Shown here one piece after another: positions 61,836-64,000 of a stretch of DNA of 64,000 nt. This DNA is from Roseiarcus sp963764955 (GTDB taxonomy: Bacteria > Pseudomonadota > Alphaproteobacteria > Rhizobiales > Beijerinckiaceae), in NCBI GenBank assembly GCA_963764955.1, contig CAVXVE010000017.1, positions 1-64,000 of the forward strand, in the 5' to 3' direction. The notes beneath the pieces were generated by a model that was given only the letters and a program-made list of their open reading frames with translations, was not told where the DNA came from and ran no database searches. The stretch's first letter is position 1. Every line of letters starts with the position of its first letter. Made by a program: the position numbers and the translations under genes.

Positions 61836-62045
61836 TCAAGGCGCAATGCGCCAGGCGGCGAGGCCGGACGATTGCCCCGCGGGTTCGCTCACCGGCGGCT
61901 TCGCAACCGGGGCGAAGCAGCCGACCAGATAGACGAGAGACCAGAGCGCGACCATCGTCGCCAGCGCGACCGCGAGCGGCGCGAGGCTCTGATCGTCGAT
62001 CAGATAGCCGCGGTAGAACGCCGCCTGGCCTTCAATCCCGCCCAT
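61836..62045 (-). CDS. Small membrane protein between YCII and sigma factor genes
   Basis: A 69-residue protein with one membrane helix (LAPLAVALATMVALWSLVYL, residues 21-41) and a soluble tail. GGGAG lies 7 bases before ATG 62045. It is placed between the YCII gene (25 bases upstream) and the sigma factor gene (54 bases downstream), all on one strand, so probably one operon. No family recognised. A membrane peptide in an ECF42 operon is not something I know of. Confidence 0.6.
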   Translation of the reverse strand: MGGIEGQAAFYRGYLIDDQSLAPLAVALATMVALWSLVYLVGCFAPVAKPPVSEPAGQSSGLAAWRIAP

Positions 62046-62070
62046 CACGGTCTCCCATCGCCGCCCTGGA

Positions 62071-62418
62071 TCACATCGCCCAGATCGGACGCACTTCGAT
62101 CGCGCCATATTGCGCGCCAGGGCAGCGCGCGGCCCAGGAGATCGCGGCGTCGAGATCGGGGGCGTCGATGAGGAAATAGCCGCCAAGCTGCTCCTTGACC
62201 TCGGCATAGGGGCCGTTGAGCACCTGGGCCTTGCCATCCTTGACCCGCACGGTGGTGGCGGTCGAGGTCGGGCGCAGCCGCTGACCGCCCTTGTTGACCC
62301 CCGCGTCCGACATCGCCTTGATGTAAGCGCCGTAGGCCGCAAGGATCGAGCCGGTCTCATCCGGCGTCGCCGACAGAAGCGCCTTTTCGTCGCTGTGAAT
62401 GAGCAAGAGGTAGTCCAT
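62071..62418 (-). CDS. YCII (DGPF)-domain protein
   Basis: A 115-residue YCII-fold protein: MDYLLLIHSDEKALLS, GGQRLRPTSTATTVRVKDG, LNGPYAEVKEQLGGYFLIDA (NGPYAE corresponds to the DGPF motif), DLDAAISWAARCPGAQYGAI and EVRPIW. The usual partner of ECF42 sigma factors and probable target of them. AGGAG 7 bases before ATG 62418. Confidence 0.88.
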   Translation of the reverse strand: MDYLLLIHSDEKALLSATPDETGSILAAYGAYIKAMSDAGVNKGGQRLRPTSTATTVRVKDGKAQVLNGPYAEVKEQLGGYFLIDAPDLDAAISWAARCPGAQYGAIEVRPIWAM

Positions 62419-62610
62419 CGTCTGGCTCCTTTTTGAAAACGCGCGCGCCGATCGGCCCGCGCTCAATGCAAAGACGGTCGATCCCGCGGCGTTTCGACAG
62501 GGAGCATGAAAAAAAGCGAGCGGCGGCGTGAGGCTCGACGTCATAGGTCAGTTTGCGGTTCCGCACGGCAAGAGCGCCCGACAATTTGACGAAGCCAGTC
62601 TGGTGACGCT

Positions 62611-62646
62611 ACCTAAGTAATATTACTTACCTAAGTAATATTACCT
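62611..62646. repeat. Tandem 18-bp repeat of a palindrome
   Basis: ACCTAAGTAATATTA occurs at 62611 and 62629, period 18. The first includes the perfect palindrome TAAGTAATATTACTTA (62614-62629). The 36 bases are pure regulatory-looking AT-rich DNA, 120 bases before the SnoaL-like gene. The rest of the gap 62419-62768 is empty. Confidence 0.6.
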
Positions 62647-62768
62647 ATAGTCCGAACGATTAGCACAAATTAAAGTCATCAGACAGAGCAGTATATTATC
62701 TAGGACATTCTGCGCCTAGAGCCGCATCGCAGAATTTTGGTTGAAAACATTAGGAAAGGGGGACGGGC

Positions 62769-63204
62769 ATGAGCGCGACAGCTGGAAACGAAGCGCAAAA
62801 CATCGAGATCATGCGGCGCGGCTACGCAGCTTTTGCAAACGGCGATATCGAGACGCTCAAGACACTCTTCTCCGCGAATGCGAACTGGAACCAGACCGAA
62901 ACCGGCGTACTGCCGGGAAATTACAGAGGCGTTAACGGCATTTTGGAGTGCTTTGGTCAGCTCGCTCATGAGAGCCAGGCTCACTGCGCGTCGAGCTGAG
63001 AGCCAAGGCTCACTGCGCGTCGAGCCCCAGGCGATGGCGGCATCGGGAGATCGCGTATTCGTTTTGGAACGAGTCACCGGCACGCGGAAGGGCAAAACGC
63101 TGAACACCACGGACGTGCTGGTTTTCAAGCTGAACAACGGCGTTGTGACCGAAGTGACCAATTTCCCGTCTAACCACCCAGCAGATGTTCAGTTCTGGAC
63201 GTAG
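62769..63204 (+). pseudogene. SnoaL-like protein disrupted by 28-bp tandem duplication
   Basis: An NTF2-fold (SnoaL-like) protein. GNEAQNIEIMRRGYAAFANG and LKTLFSANANWNQTETGVLP, then GVNGILECFGQLAHESQ in the first frame, which stops at 62999. The second half, VEPQAMAASGDRVFVLERVT, TTDVLVFKLNNGVVTEVTNF and NHPADVQFWT, is in another frame to 63204. Between them GAGAGCCA(A)GGCTCACTGCG stands twice (62970-62997, 62998-63026), the first copy one base shorter. Removing one copy restores a normal protein of about 135 residues. ATG 62769 follows AAAGGGGG. Confidence 0.75.
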
Positions 63205-63413
63205 CGCGGTCGATATAGATTCAGTTTTGTCGTTGGGGTCGGCGAGGTGAATAGGCCCACTTCCCATCGTCGGTTGCGCGTAAGCCAGCCGGCTACCCCA
63301 TCGGCGTGCAGCGCCGACGCCGGCGGCTCGCTCGATCCGGGAAGCTCCACGAGGGCCGTGGCCTGTTCCTCCTTGTGGTGCGCGGGACCGTCGGGGAAGA
63401 CAGGTTTCCCCGC

Positions 63414-64000
63414 TCACGCCTGGGTCTGGGCGCCTGCCTGCTCGACGCGGACAGCGGTTTCAACTTTCTCCTCGCCGCCGCTGTGGGCTGAGCGGGTTAT
63501 TACGCCGTCCTGGCCGTCGAAGCCGATGGCGACGCGAAGATAGCGGTCGTCGGGGCAAACGGGGCAGGTCGCGTCGAAGGCGATCCAGCCGAGGTCCGGA
63601 ATATGGGCTTCCGCCCATTCATGCACACCCGCCCGACCCGTTTCGTCGCCGACGCGATAGCCGGAGACGAAACGAGCCGGAGTCCCGAGAAAGCGTGCGC
63701 AGGCGATGAAGATGTGCGCGAAGTCGCGCGCCCGTCCGCGCCTCAGCGCGAAAGCTTCGATTGCCGAGCCGGCGGCGTCCGTCTCGTCTGCATGGGGAGC
63801 GATGACCTCGTGCAGTGCGGCCATCAGCCGGTGCATCGAATCGAGCGGGTCGGCGGCCGTATGGGTCGCCTCGACGGCGAAGCCGCGCAGCGCCCCGTTG
63901 ACATGGGCGAGCGAACTGTCGCGGAGGTACATCTCCGCCGGCAGCCGCTCGACCGCGCCTCTGACCACACCCGCCGCGTCGCCGGTCTCGACCTCGCCGG
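63414..64000 (-). CDS. Transglutaminase-like protein, Cys-to-Ala, partial
   Basis: The start lies beyond the window. The frame holds the C-terminal 195 residues of a transglutaminase/protease-like protein with an upstream helical region (YLRDSSLAHVNGALRGFAVE). The core reads RRGRARDFAHIFIACARFLG, then PARFVSGYR, HEWAEAHIPDLGWIAFDAT. The His and Asp of the catalytic triad are present, but the Cys expected in 'G-V-C-x-D-F-A' is Ala. The protein may be a non-catalytic relative. Stop at 63414. Confidence 0.75.
   Translation of the reverse strand, partial: GEVETGDAAGVVRGAVERLPAEMYLRDSSLAHVNGALRGFAVEATHTAADPLDSMHRLMAALHEVIAPHADETDAAGSAIEAFALRRGRARDFAHIFIACARFLGTPARFVSGYRVGDETGRAGVHEWAEAHIPDLGWIAFDATCPVCPDDRYLRVAIGFDGQDGVITRSAHSGGEEKVETAVRVEQAGAQTQA

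Noticed and set aside
1..64000. tRNA or rRNA genes
   Set aside because: No T-loop (GGTTCGAATCC-like) paired with an acceptor stem and no rRNA-like stretch was seen on either strand, although a short tRNA could be missed by eye.

Overview
The window reads as chromosome of a GC-rich alphaproteobacterium, most likely Hyphomicrobiales (Rhizobiales), perhaps near Methylocystaceae/Beijerinckiaceae. The support is the short proline-tRNA ligase, LolCD, NfuA, the NUDIX and MgtC-like types, rhizobial-style short interspersed palindromes, and an exact Irr-type iron control element. The taxonomic placement is an inference from protein flavour and motifs. All product names come from reading motifs; no database search was possible.

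Layout. 0-2.5 kb: gene debris (broken NUDIX, MgtC and NIPSNAP genes, an IS21-like end). 2.6-9.3 kb: a decayed integrative element, almost all on the minus strand. It has a P4-type integrase, an HTH/KOW protein, a zinc-ribbon protein, a Toprim primase, a VapE-type helicase, TACCGTGG iterons and a NUMOD3 repeat array. It abuts an MFS transporter gene that has lost its 3' part. 9.3-15 kb: small stress and secreted proteins, then a biotin-dependent acyl-CoA carboxylase alpha subunit coupled to a RidA-family protein. 15.8-22 kb: a redox cluster on the minus strand with two Tat-exported HiPIPs, a fused monoheme cytochrome/beta-barrel protein resembling Cyc2 in layout, a small cytochrome c, a CHRD protein and another monoheme protein. 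One HiPIP lies behind a perfect ICE (Irr) box. This is my best candidate for an undescribed system, possibly electron exchange with metals or surfaces. 22-30 kb: YfgM-like protein, Der GTPase, a methyltransferase, GIY-YIG and GST proteins, and a secreted beta-helix/RTX-like protein. 31-38 kb: acyl-CoA synthetase, an orphan bufferin-type (DUF2282) peptide, TrxC, an ArsR/AHSA1 pair, ProS and LolCD. 38.9-46.3 kb: a sugar ABC transporter locus with two near-duplicate binding proteins, a DapA-family lyase, a GntR regulator and an operator palindrome. 46-53 kb: ICMT-like protein, NfuA, L-serine dehydratase whose 3' end recurs twice downstream, a PEP-CTERM protein and Bpt. 53-64 kb: RDD protein, branched-chain amino-acid type permease and binding protein around a CGNR regulator, Gre-family factor, DUF3072, CsbD-like protein, epimerase, glycolipid-binding protein, an ECF42-type sigma factor with its YCII partner, a SnoaL-like gene broken by a tandem duplication, and a transglutaminase-like protein running off the end.

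A general caution: about seventeen genes, including proS, are split by what look like single-base indels. Many of these are probably sequence errors rather than true pseudogenes. The element at 3-9 kb has more of them and also altered motifs, so it may be truly decaying. No tRNA, rRNA or CRISPR array was seen.
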